Assembly (NCBI RefSeq): GCF_019649055.1
Contig: NW_026570244.1
Location: 558,001-622,000 of the forward strand
Origin: Paramacrobiotus metropolitanus
Taxonomy: Eukaryota > Tardigrada > Eutardigrada > Parachela > Macrobiotidae
Length of the DNA: 64,000 nucleotides
Reading direction: 5' to 3'
In this document: piece by piece, positions 53,586 to 63,185 of the stretch
How positions within the stretch are numbered: the first letter of the stretch is position 1
Layout: each line of letters starts with the position of its first letter
Position numbers and translations under genes: made by a program
The notes under the pieces: model-generated
Databases searched by the model: none
What the model saw: the letters and a program-made list of their open reading frames with translations, nothing else
Told to the model about the DNA's origin: nothing

Positions 53586-56500
53586 TTATGTCACTTGCAG
53601 GCGTTTTTCCATACTAGTGGTACATATAGTCAGATCTTCTTTAACTCGCTTAAGAATACCCGGATATTGAATATTAACAGAAGTGCGGTTTTCCAGCATC
53701 TCTAACATGGTGCTAAAGTTAATCTGCTCACTCGTTTGTCCATTGAACGTAAAACCTTTCACTTTGACGACAGCATCTCCATCATTGGTGACGTAGGCAT
53801 ACGTTTTTGCACCCAAGCTAACAAACTGCGTGATGTATTGTCCTGGCTTTAGTTCGTTGGTCAGGTCGCCCAGAAAAATTCCGGTGGGTGGGTCAATTAG
53901 TCCCGGCTTGGTCACGAAAAAAATTGAGTCTGCAAAAAATTTCAAATGGTGGTAGTGAATTTCAAAGAAAAATCTTCTCGGAACAATTTCGTTTACCTGT
54001 ATCAAAGTACAGCAACCGGTCTTTTACCATATCCATAAAATTGTACAAATGTAGTCGTGCCCAACATATTGTAAATCTGCAAAGCAAACCAAGCTCATTG
54101 ACAATTACAAAAGAACATTTTTTTCTGTACTTACGCCGCCAAAATCACGTTGGTATTGGGATTGCGCTCCACAAATCCGCTTTCTTTGGTGTACGAGAGC
54201 TGCACAACGTCTTCCGTAAACAATTCCCAGGATTGTACGTGGTACTTTCCGGACAGCAGCATGTCGTAGAATTTGCCTGGTTCGTCAACGTACTCAGTGT
54301 TGGGCTTGTTATCTTGCATTCCCAAACGTCCCCAAAAACTGTAAAAACAACGACGAGGTGCGGATCATGTCGCAACATAAAGTAATTCGTTTACCTGTTC
54401 AGGCAGAGCTTGGATAAGGATCGTAATCCCAGATTTGTGCTGATCTTCTCATATTCCAAGTTAACTTTTTCATGCTCCTTGAAATTCGCTATGTGTTGCT
54501 CTTTTGCTCTTCGGTTTGAACATGGGGTGGCCATCCACTGGATTCCGTCTTGATTTTCAAAAACTTGTTGATGTATTCTTCGAAAAGGCCTTCGTATTGG
54601 TCGAAATGCTACACTTCGTAAATTTTTGTGACCGCGTAGCCAAGGTCCAAAGCAGCCATAATTTCTGGCGTACACCATGTTCCGGTTAAAATGCGCTCAT
54701 CGTCCGTGTGCTCGCATCTAGCATTCTGATGGTTGTCCACACAGGTGCGACACAAAGGGAATGTTAACTTGCCACCGGAGCGGTAGGGAAGCACGGGAAG
54801 CTGCAGATTCCCGGGCGGTAGGACTTGACATTGTACTAATCCAAAGTATTTCCGAATGTCTTCAAAGTCTTTGGTTATAATGGTTGGAGTGCCAACTGGG
54901 TATCGCTTGTTTTTGTTGACGTACGGATACTCGCTGTTGACGTCGAAATAACTTATCTTCTCGTCATCGCTGACTTGATGATAAAGCTTGACAGCATTGG
55001 TCCGACCGCCGTAGAAGGCATCGCGGGGGTTCAAGGGGGAAATAAATGATAGTTCTTGGACGAGTGCCTTCATTTTGGAATCTGCCTTGACGTGGTCGTA
55101 GTACTCGTGTTCCCAGATGACGGTTAATCCATACCCCTGGCTGCGGATGTACTTTTCTCGCTCCATTGTTTCGTTGTATATTTCCGACATTGGCAGATTG
55201 CGCAGCGGATGTATTGTATCCTTAGCATGGCACCGAGGGCATCCATGCTACCAACACCCGTAGAATTCGTAGACGTGGTTAACATCCTGGCGGTATCCGT
55301 CAACAAAGTATGGTCCAATTTGATGCTCGGCTCCGGTTAATACAGACTGTATTTCGCAGTTTTCTTGATTTTCCATCCACGTCAGCCATTTCTTTGCAAC
55401 ATCGGACTGATTGCGGTTCTTGGCATGAATACGTTGTGGAGGCAAACCGATTTGGTCAGGCTTCAGGATGAAGGATCTCCAGAATTGGCTGCACACTCCC
55501 GCAATAGTTGTTGCCGATACAAAGGGGCACAATCCATTGCTGATTTCTTGGAAGAGACGGCGAAATTGCTGACAGCACAGTCGCAGAACCGTCACATCCA
55601 TCCGGCAGTAATCCACAATTTCTTTTCGAAAGTCAAAAACGTTGTTCTTTTCTCTGGCTTCCGTCTCGTACCACTGCAAGAAAGATGCCTTGGATTTCTT
55701 GCTCATGCTGGAAAAACCGTACTCTTCTGGGTCAGGAAAAGGGGAGACTGTATCCCAATTTTCTTCTCGGTTGAACCGATGCGGGAAAGTGCCTTTTCCA
55801 ATATCCGGGATACCAAAGGTCGCCGGCCATTTCGCCAAGCTTTGCGGATTATAGTTGCGGAACCGAATGTTAAACTCCATCACGTCCAATCGTATTAACT
55901 TTCCACCATTGAAGGTAACTTTCGGAACAATCCCGTTTTCTAACAGCCAGTGCAGAATAAAGTATCCATCAAAAGCCTGAAAATACCAGATTATTATATG
56001 TGCGGTTTTGGATGATGTTTTTGCTCTACCTTGAAATTGTGAGCAATAATATAATAGTCCCGGTGTCGCTCGCTGAATAGAAACGTGCACAAAGAATCCA
56101 TGATGTCACTGCCTAACGGTACATCGTCGTCAGGAAAGACCCATTCCCGTCCATCATCGTCCTGGACAACCTGCGATTTTTCATAGTCATCATAATTTAT
56201 AACCCGTATATCGGAATGTTACTTACCGCAAGGTTAGGCACCAGCTCCTTATTTTCGGCCACATAGGTCTCCAGGTCAAAGTATAAAAACTTGGCATTTT
56301 TGTGTTCTTCCAGCTCTTCTTCCGTCACTTTCCGGGGCTTCATGAAGCATTCATGGGAATCAGGCAAATCATGACATTTGCAGTTTTGACAGTAAACTTT
56401 TCCGCATTGATGTTGGGTGGAACCTTTGCGGTTATTTAGCGAAACCAACCGGTAACAATCTTGGCAGATAAACAACGACTGGCAAATACTTTTTCGTTTT

Positions 56501-57696
56501 TTCTGCTGAGCCGTGGGACCGATCTTGTGCTCCGCAAAACACCCTTGGCCATAAAATTTTTGGTGACAGTCTGGACATTCGATAATATTATCTTTGTCCG
56601 ATTCGCAATTGGAGCGCAAGCATAACTGGCATGTAGATTCGCATCGGTGGTCGGACTTGTGGTCATACCCTTTTTCGCAATCGTGACACCAGTAGTTCCT
56701 TTGGAAAAACGCGAGCAAAGACTTCAGAAGATCAAAATGATGATCGTGATGCAGCAGAATAATATGCTTGTCTTGCTTTGGTCCACTGAATACAATACGA
56801 TTAACGTGGTCTGCACTGACGATTATAATCTGGTAGGTTGGAAGTGCCGCTTGGAAACTTTTTGCGTCCGCTAGTGTGTATTCTCTTTCCTCCAGTCCAG
56901 CTTTCTGAATGAGTTCTTGGGCTTCCTTTGTCTGCAGTTTCTTTCTTTCTTTTATGCGACGGCACTGCAGCTTATCACCATCAGCATACGCCTTTCCCAC
57001 CACCAATGCTCTGGCCATGCAGATCTTGTCTGAGTTGGTAATTAAGATAACTGATTGCATCCTTTGTAGTCTTTTTTTCAGTAGAACGGGAACTTCGACA
57101 CAACTGCCTTGAGGTATTTCCGTATGCTGTACAAAAACTTCAAAATGTTTATCGATCAGGAATTCCTCGTATGAATTGAGCACACGCTCAACTTCTGACA
57201 TCCACCGGTTGACCGTGAGTTGAGATTTTTGAATGGGCGGCGTCCAGATGGGATAATTCAAGCTTTTGGAGTCCAGTCGAATGCGGACCATTTATTTGGC
57301 ATTAATGGTGTCCAACACGTGATCTAGGACGTACTAAAGAATTTCCATAATGGCCGTAGGCACACCGGAAAAAGGAATTCTTTCCAGATCAGTGACCTGC
57401 ATGATAAATTTATCTATCACTCAGCTTTTGAGGTGACCTTAACGTGCTTGCCTTTACTGAATAACACTTCGAATGCAGCCGAAACTTTTTCCAAATTCTG
57501 GAACCGGCTTCGTTGATGTGAATGTGCTCAGTAATATCACCGGGAAATACTGAATCTGCAAAATTTAAACTAAATCTTCAAAAAAATGATTTTAATACTG
57601 TAACTTACCAGTCTCCTCATCCCTTGACCTTTTGAACGAACTTGGACAGGCTTCTTCGCTACGACGTTTAATTCTTAATTTTTTCGAATTCTCCAT
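53586..57696 (-). pseudogene. Polinton protein-primed family B DNA polymerase, spliced, disrupted
   Basis: This is the element's replicative polymerase. Exons inferred from GT-AG sites on the - strand are 57291-56227, 56170-56030, 55976-54395, 54338-54135, 54076-53997 and 53929-53586, with introns of 53-67 bases. Landmarks are a Cys/His-rich N-terminal region (YWCHDCEKGYDHKSDHRC), Exo I in FLYFDLETY, Exo II across intron 2 (HNF and FDGYF), Exo III YCRMDVTVL, motif A FDVNSEYPY, motif B split by intron 3 (KLCLN...FWG), motif C split by intron 5 (YFDT/DS), and a C-terminal GIFLGDLTNEL. In-frame TAG codons lie at 55248-55250 (within a GC..HGC motif) and 54609-54611, and a frame change near 54525 fits loss of one base. 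Upstream of the ATG at 57291 the frame continues through TAA 57292-57294 and TAG 57334-57336 with polymerase-like residues (LERIPFSGVP). A further N-terminal exon pair (57696-57609, 57555 onward) is probable but out of frame. The catalytic motifs survive, so decay looks recent. Confidence 0.88.
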
Positions 57697-57960
57697 ATTT
57701 AAAATCGTAATACACTCTAGCAAAATACCAAAAACCTTATTGCATAATAATTTAGGCTAACCTGAAAAACTTGAATGAAGCAAGCCATACATGAAATAGG
57801 TGCTTTTATACCTCTCCAATTTGACAAAAATCGAATATACCTGATAACACTCTTCTATTACCGCGGTAATTATTGATAGTTATACGGTAATTATTGAAAG
57901 TGACGCAGTATTTATTCACCTTTATATAACTTTTCCATTTACGTTTCGTACGGAATACAA
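57697..57960. promoter_or_regulatory. Polymerase-side control region with shared GGTAATTATTGA motifs
   Basis: On the - strand GTATAAAAGC (about 57801-57811) is a TATA box roughly 105 bases upstream of the polymerase N-terminal ATG at 57696. Further up are a perfect 14-base palindrome ATTACCGCGGTAAT (57857-57870) and two overlapping copies of GGTAATTATTGA (57865-57876, 57886-57897), the second followed by GTGACGCAG. A + strand TTTATATAAC lies near 57921. It could serve a rightward gene that is no longer visible. The arrangement mirrors the divergent promoter at 52.3-52.6 kb. Confidence 0.55.
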
Positions 57961-58250
57961 TTTTAGTGCAAGGTTTGTCAGGTAACCACTGAAAACCATC
58001 TTAATGATAAAAGATGAAATTAAAAAAAACAATCTCGTTTGCAGCAGTAGATCAACTAAGGCTTCCCATACCTTAGTGTAGAACAACTAAAGTTTCCACC
58101 TGTGCACGAACTAAGTTTTGAAACCTTAGTAAAAAACAAATGTTCTTCCAGTACGGGATTGTACTATTTCACGTACGCGCCCCGCACATGCACCGTCGTG
58201 GCTCCGCCACGACGATACATGCACGCCCACACGCTCTAGTAAATTATAAC
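57961..58250. other. Intergenic region at the right of the element, with small dyads
   Basis: No gene is visible. ACTAAGG/CCTTAGT (58055-58061 and 58071-58077) forms a 7-bp hairpin and a related CTAAG...CCTTAG pair follows near 58111-58138. A strong GC hairpin CGTCGTGGC/GCCACGACG with a 3-base loop lies at 58194-58214, flanked on both sides by ACATGCAC. The right terminal inverted repeat of the Polinton could lie here, but without the left end it cannot be recognised. Confidence 0.4.
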
Positions 58251-58377
58251 CTAGGTCCAAAAAAATAGATCCGTAAATAATGCCCTAGGTCCAAACAATT
58301 ACACCCGTAAATAATGCCCTAGGTCCAAACATTTAGACCCGTAAATAATGCCCTAGGTCCAAAAATTTAGACCCCCG
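58251..58377. repeat. Short tandem repeat, 34-bp unit, about 3.7 copies
   Basis: The word CTAGGTCCAA starts at 58251, 58285, 58319 and 58353, an exact 34-base period. Units continue AAAA/ACA...AGACCCGTAAATAATGCC with a few substitutions, and the last copy is truncated at ACCCCCGG. No coding frame is involved. Confidence 0.92.
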
Positions 58378-58757
58378 GATAAAAAAAACGCGTCAGGTTG
58401 GATGCGGATACTACTGATCTTCTCTCACTGTAATTCAAAGCGCGATCTTTTTCTAAAAAGTTGGACTGCAAAAGATGCGGGACACTTCAGGGAACCAGGA
58501 AAACATTAAATTTGCTCATATATGTTGACGGATGACTTGCACTAATTTTTTGAAGAAACTGTCCGAACTTGTCGTGGCCAGGCTGTAGCATGTCGTTATC
58601 ATTTGCAATGGGAATGATTTGATTATTTTTTACTTCTAAATTGTCATTTCGTCAGGTAATATTAAATCAGCGGCATCGGCACAATAAACAGAAAAAGCAA
58701 GTGAAATCTAAATTACAAATTGACTTTTAACATTTTTGACCATTCCGCTAACATCTA
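58378..58757. other. Intergenic sequence without recognisable features
   Basis: I see no gene, RNA or repeat here on either strand beyond A/T-rich patches. It ends at the TA dinucleotide that flanks the foldback element. Confidence 0.4.
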
Positions 58758-59073
58758 CAGTACAAGGCAAGCGGCATCTCTTTCCCCTCCCTTTAGTACC
58801 GTTTATCTCTTTCTCCGGCTGCATCGCTGCCGTGTGTGAACGCACACGTGAGGCTTTTGATTCAGCCTTTTCACAGGCGGCACAGCGCTCTTATCTGTAC
58901 ACTAGATCAGTAGCATCAGTTGCGTTATCTGCTGCAGCCGAGAAACCGGTTTAGATCTGAAATGGCTGAATGCAGTGTGTCACGTGTGCGCTCACACACG
59001 TCAGCGATGCAGCCGGAGAAAGAGATAAACGGTACTAAAGGGAGGGGAAAGAGATGCCGCTCGCCTTGTACTG
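58758..59073. mobile_element. Foldback MITE, 316 bp, TA target duplication
   Basis: Two arms of about 95-100 bp are near-perfect inverted copies. The left starts CAGTACAAGGCAAGCGGCAT and runs to about 58853. The right starts at about 58978 and ends ATGCCGCTCGCCTTGTACTG at 59073. They differ at only a few sites. The central spacer of about 125 bp is unrelated. A TA dinucleotide flanks each side (58756-58757, 59074-59075). A CAGT terminus plus a TA duplication is typical of Tc1/mariner-derived MITEs. There is no transposase, so it would need one in trans. Confidence 0.85.
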
Positions 59074-59468
59074 TAATTGGGGAGTTGTCGTAGCTATAAA
59101 CCCGAAATAATGTGATTATAGTTGTGAACTTGTGGTAATAATTATCATATTTTAGACTGTTTATTATTATCTGTTCAGTGGTAAATTTCTGAATTTTTTC
59201 CGAAATACTCCGTAAAAAACTGAATTTAACCGAAGTGTGTGCGTTTTTTTCGTGTTGCTGCAAAAGCCGGGCACTATAATGGAATATGGATGTGTATTGT
59301 TGTAGTTCTGTGTGTAATGTTATTCGAAGGATCCTGCGAATAAGAAACACGAATGGATCTTCTTACACGAGACACCGGAAGACGACGGGTGAATTAATTG
59401 GTCTCCGTGCCAGCGTTTGAGGGGCCCTATGTAGTCTTGTATAATATTTTTCTGCTTACCTGCGACAG
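59074..59468. other. A/T-rich sequence preceding the first visible exon
   Basis: No convincing exon is seen, although 59330-59440 could hold an upstream one. A possible splice acceptor (CTGCTTACCTGCGACAG) ends at 59468. Confidence 0.35.
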
Positions 59469-59604
59469 GCACGAAGATGTGGACGGCGGTAGCTATTCGT
59501 GCTTCCTCGTGGAGGATAAACTCATGTGGTACGACACCAAGAATTTAATTGCCTTTTAGGAAGGTCACGATGCCATCAAGAAATTATCGTTTCGGCCAGT
59601 GGCG
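59469..59604 (+). CDS. Exon-like segment of an unrecognised gene, with an in-frame TAG
   Basis: Bounded by a possible acceptor (GCGACAG) and a good donor (GTAAGT at 59605). The frame reads HEDVDGGSYSCFLVEDKLMWY near its start and GHDAIKKLSFRPVA at its end, and it ends in phase 0. A TAG at 59557-59559 interrupts it. Since that TAG closes a pyrimidine-rich CCTTTTAG, it may instead be a splice acceptor, or the gene may be broken. I do not recognise the protein. Confidence 0.45.
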
Positions 59605-59785
59605 GTAAGTTTCTATTTGTTATTAACATTTTCGTACGTAATTTGTAGTAATTTTTAATTTTGTACGTTGTACGATATTCAAAAATTATTTTAATTCGAT
59701 TGTAAATAATTTGTTATCTTTTGGTAGAATTGTTTTGGTTCCATTTGTAGTACCTGAAATGAATACACACTTCTCGATTTTTTAG

Positions 59786-59917
59786 ACATTTAAAGTTTGG
59801 GTAGACAAATCGAAGATTATGGAGGGCGGACGCATGTCGGTAGAGCTGCTAGTTGGTCACACTCTTGCCTTCGTTGGCAAAGACCAAAATGGTGTGATTC
59901 CCGTGCAGGAGAACCAG
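59786..59917 (+). CDS. Exon-like segment of the same unrecognised gene
   Basis: Exactly 44 codons between TTTTTTTAG and GTAATT, phase 0 at both ends, so it joins the preceding segment in frame. It reads TFKVWVDKSKIMEGGRMSVE at its start and FVGKDQNGVIPVQENQ at its end. The codon-like, GC-richer composition against A/T-rich flanks supports coding. The family is unknown to me. Confidence 0.5.
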
Positions 59918-60555
59918 GTAATTCCACCTCTTTTGGGGGTCAGTTAAGTTCATTCAAAGTGGAAATGAAGTTCATTGTTAACTGTTATCTGTGTCATATT
60001 TGAAAATGGTAATATAATGTTCAATGTATTCTCTACAACTGCCAAACACGAACATTTCTATCGTTATTAGTTTTTACGGCAAAAAAAAATTTACTGGAAA
60101 AGCGTAAAAAGAAGCTTGGATGTGTAGCTTGAAACTTGTTTGCTGCGTTTAAAGTTTTTTTCTATTGTGGAGTTGGATTATTTTAATTTTGAGTAAAGTG
60201 GTAGAACAGTGGACTAGTCTGGAAGAAAATGCATAACTTGTAAGTGCGCGATACTGTGCATAAGCTCGCCGTTAAATTTGTTTGGGCATTCTGACTTTGT
60301 TGTGCAAATAAATGACAATTAATTTCTACAAATATAAATATTTATTTTTCCGTTAAGTAAAGATTAACTCCTTCCAGGAAAAAAATGAAATTGGAGTGGT
60401 ATTAGGCCACGTGGTTTTATTTTGATTTGCTTTTTTAAGAAGATTTCAGTTCTGATAAAAAAATGATTAATTCATAATAATTAATGAGTATATTTTGAGC
60501 TCTACGGAAAGCTCTGAGCGTATCTGTTCTGCTGGATGTATAATAAATTCGCAGA
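59918..60555. other. A/T-rich probable intron upstream of the TRIM-like insertion
   Basis: The sequence is A/T-rich with no open frames of note. With the inserted LTR-type element it forms one intron of about 2.1 kb (59918-62057). Confidence 0.45.
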
Positions 60556-60799
60556 TGTCAGGGCGGGCTTATGATTCAGCCCTTCTGTCATTGGTTGGTT
60601 TTGGGTTTTTTCCTGTCTGGGCATTTTCATGCGTTTTGATGGCTTTGTAAGGCAGCTGCGCTGCCTACAGAGACCAGTTGGTTTTTGGCTGGCGCGCAAG
60701 GCGCGGTGTGTGTTAGATTTCGGCATTAAAGCCTTCATCCGGGTTTGCGTTTGTTCCGCTGTCGATGGAGGATGCGCGCCTAGCCAGCGCCATCTGATA
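60556..60799 (+). repeat. 5' long terminal repeat of the TRIM-like element
   Basis: 244 bp, starting TGTCAGGGCGGGC and ending CATCTGATA. It contains the hairpin AGGCAGC/GCTGCCT. It differs from the 3' copy by only a few substitutions and one or two single-base indels, so the insertion is young. Confidence 0.85.
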
Positions 60800-61437
60800 T
60801 GGTAGCAGCTCACGGAGACGTTCGTGTGTTGCACAGCGGGCTTGCCCCGCTCACGGGCCACCTCTGAGTTGTGGATCAGATCGCGTGATCGCGCCCTGTG
60901 CCACCCCCGGGTACCGAGCTCACCCGCTCCTCCGGATTTCCCGTCAGTCGCCGGAGTTGTGCCGTCACTCCCGCAGAACGCGGAGGAAACTGCCTCTCCC
61001 AGAAGGGGATGGAGATGTCGCCAAGCCAGAAGTGCAGCGATGGACGGACAAACCCACAGCCACACCGTACCGATGTCGGATGCCGACGGTGGACGCAACC
61101 CGGACCAGCAGGAAACCTGCGGACCTTCACCACCACCAACAGCCATGCCAACCCCGATCCCCACGGCCGGATCGACCACCATCACCACGCCGAGAAATTC
61201 ACCCCACCAAAACCCTGCCCGCCTTACCTGGGACAGCGACCTTTCCCCTGGCGGAGCAGTGGAATTGCCCCACCGGAGCAGCGTAATTTTGTGTTTGCAG
61301 GGTCAAGGCCGTACCTGTGCCCCAAACCCCAGCGCGATTTTCCCCAGACGGTGACCTTTCTCCAGACGGGATAAAATGCGGAATCTACCGATTTCCGCAT
61401 CCGACCCTGGATTCTGTCGCGACAGTGCGTTGACCTA

Positions 61438-61618
61438 GGCACTGGACCGCGTGAAGCCGAACCAGACCGACCGAACCCGAGCCAAACCGACCGAGAACCA
61501 CTCCTAAACCGAACCTGATCCGAGCCGACCAAACCTGGACCGAGCCGGACCAAACCTGACTGAACCAGATCCCATACCGGACCACGTGAGCCGACCGAAC
61601 TGGAACCGAGCCACCCGG
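61438..61618. repeat. Degenerate ACCGA/GAACC-rich tract in the TRIM-like interior
   Basis: Variants of (A)CCGA, GAACC and GACCAAACC repeat irregularly over about 180 bp, forming a purine/pyrimidine-biased imperfect simple repeat. No exact period is evident. Confidence 0.55.
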
Positions 61619-61640
61619 TAGTACAGTCTATTAGACATAG

Positions 61641-61665
61641 TACAGGGACCGTACCGGTCCCTGTA
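61641..61665. repeat. Perfect 11-bp hairpin
   Basis: TACAGGGACCG and CGGTCCCTGTA are exact reverse complements separated by TAC. This lies inside the TRIM-like element and could be an RNA structure of its transcript, or an old transposon end. Its role is unknown. Confidence 0.7.
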
Positions 61666-61739
61666 TCCACTGTTGTTTTACGGCGCATCACGCCATTTAC
61701 CTGCACTTCGCAGGAGCTCAGTGTTAGACCGTACAGGGA

Positions 61740-61982
61740 TGTCAGGGCGGGCTTATAATTCAGCCCTTCTGTCATGGTTGGTTTTGGGTTTTTTCCTGTC
61801 TGGGCATTTTCATGCGTTTTGATGGCTCTGTAAGGCAGCTGCGCTGCCTACAGAGACCAGTTGGTTTTTGGCTGGCGCGCAAGGCGCGGTGTGTGTTAGA
61901 TTTCGGCATTAAAGCCTTCATCCGGGTTTGCGTTTGTTTCGCTGTCGATGGAGGATGCGCGCCTAGCCAGCGCCATCTGATA
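61740..61982 (+). repeat. 3' long terminal repeat of the TRIM-like element
   Basis: 243 bp, a direct copy of 60556-60799, followed by CAGA that matches the 4 bases before the 5' copy. Confidence 0.85.
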
Positions 61983-62057
61983 CAGAAAATTCCGCGTCAG
62001 TTTGTTTTTCAATTTTTCCGTGGTTTTTCTATATTTGTTTGGTTGCTGTGTGCATAG

Positions 62058-62300
62058 AAGTCGCTGAATGTGAACGGCAAGAGACGGCCGGTGCCGGCAC
62101 CAGAGAAGACGGCCATCAACGCCTTGTTCGACGCGCGGCGCAACCAGTCGTGGCTGTGCGTGGAACACGACCGCCAGCTGATCGGCCGGAGCGTAAACGT
62201 GTACTGGAAGGACGGCGACAAGGAGCGCTGGTACACCGGTTGTTTAAAGGACTTCAACAACACGGACGGCACCGTCGTCGTCATGGACGACAAAAGACAG
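62058..62300 (+). CDS. Exon-like segment with a Tudor-like domain, unrecognised gene
   Basis: It begins after GTGTGCATAG and spans 81 codons in phase 0. It is GC-rich against A/T-rich flanks. The stretch IGRSVNVYWKDG...RWYTGCLKDFN...GTVVVMDD resembles a Tudor/chromo-barrel-like domain (V-x-V-x-W-x-D, W-Y-x-G, D-D). The proposed donor GTCAAC at 62301 is weak. Otherwise the frame runs on to a stop at 62381. It connects in phase with the exon at 59786-59917. Such domains read methylated histone tails or shape chromatin complexes, but a function for this gene is not established. Confidence 0.55.
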
Positions 62301-62705
62301 GTCAACGCAGTTGGCTCGTTTTTTGCAGCTCAATTTGATAATAAGAAATGCAATGATATTAACGTGTACAGTTTTCTTTAGTGAATAACATTAGAGATTT
62401 TTTATAAACAAATTAGTGGATAAAACTGAAGATTTTTACAAAGAGATTTTACCCCAGCAAAAGCTCAAATCATGTGCATAGATAAAGGGGCGACTATAAA
62501 ACCCGAAAACATAAATGCTGTGATTTGTTACATTTTTTGGTATAATTTGTTTAGAAAACCAAACTGTTGCGGTGTTTTCAGCTTTTCTTGTTTCTTTGTA
62601 TATTTGTCCTTGTAACAACTGTGGTTGGAAATATGTTGATAAGAGTGATGAAAGAATGGGGCATTTTAGGATCGGAAAGTGGATCCGCGTCTGCAGGAGA
62701 TTTAG
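62301..62705. other. A/T-rich probable intron
   Basis: No gene or repeat is seen. It ends at the acceptor GGAGATTTAG before a GC-rich segment. Confidence 0.4.
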
Positions 62706-62922
62706 ATCATCAAGGATCTAGGGCGGGCCAGCACGAGCAGCATCTCGTTCTCCGCGACACCGGCGGCGGAAGCAGCGGGGCGTCACCCGAGTCCGCGCGC
62801 CCCCAAGCCGGAGGCCAGTGCACGCAAGCATCCGCCGCTGCCGGCCAAACCGGCGCCCGCCGAATGCGGTCTGGAAGCGCCCATGGAGAGCGTGCTGGAG
62901 AGCGAAGAGACGGATAAATCAG
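62706..62922 (+). CDS. Exon-like segment, Ser/Pro/Ala-rich linker of an unrecognised gene
   Basis: Lies between GATTTAG and GTACGG, starting in phase 0 and ending in phase 1. Translation starts IIKDLGRASTSSISFS, continues Pro/Ala/Lys-rich (HPSPRAPKPEASARKHPPLP) and ends acidic (ESVLESEETDKS). It looks like a disordered linker. The strong GC and codon bias supports coding, but there is no recognisable domain. Confidence 0.4.
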
Positions 62923-63185
62923 GTACGGTCCGGCGCCGGGTTTTGCAGGACTGGCCGGTGTCAGTTAGCGCACTCATCCACGATTGCCGGCTAATTGTAT
63001 CGTGGATTTGCAACCTTCCGCGGTTAACCGTTAAGCTGTTTCTACGTTCACCGAGTGTTCGAAGAGTCTCGCATACGCGCATGAAGATGTTAGCACTGTC
63101 CTTGTATCAAAATGAATGATCTTTCGGTTTCCGCTGAAAGCGGATGGAAAGTATTTCTTGGTGTTTATTAGAACATTCTTGTTAG
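62923..63185. other. Probable intron or non-coding sequence
   Basis: No domain-like coding sequence is evident. The phase of the preceding segment does not match the next one, so a small exon may be hidden here or the two belong to different genes. Confidence 0.3.

Larger units (their letters stand above)
60556..61982 (+). mobile_element. TRIM-like non-autonomous LTR retroelement
   Basis: Two direct repeats of 243-244 bp flank about 940 bp. The 4-bp word CAGA borders both ends (60552-60555 and 61983-61986), consistent with a target-site duplication. Right after the 5' repeat is TGGTAGCAGC, resembling a tRNA primer-binding site. No reverse transcriptase, integrase or gag motif is seen. Overlapping + strand frames at 60824-61374 are GC-rich and Pro-rich and mutually overlapping, and I do not call any as a gene. 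The repeats start TG but end TA rather than CA, and there is no clear polypurine tract. These weaken the call. It lies within an intron of the + strand gene. Confidence 0.7.

Noticed and set aside
53888-54385. Open + strand frame of 165 codons
   Set aside because: It lies antisense to polymerase exons 4-6 and their introns; polymerase motifs on the other strand explain the sequence.
54609-55250. Reassigned TAG codons (alternative genetic code) as an explanation of the polymerase stops
   Set aside because: A frameshift and a TAA are present too, and neighbouring genes use normal stops, so simple decay is the better explanation.
55365-55898. Open + strand frame of 177 codons
   Set aside because: It is antisense to the polymerase exonuclease exon and shows no domain of its own.
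58736-59350. Frames in and beside the foldback element, 58736-58954 (+) and 58925-59350 (-)
   Set aside because: Both are largely the inverted-repeat arms read from opposite sides and have no protein-like features.
60502-61775. Several long overlapping frames on both strands
   Set aside because: They fall in GC-rich, simple-repeat-like TRIM interior and terminal repeats, overlap each other in many frames and lack any conserved domain.
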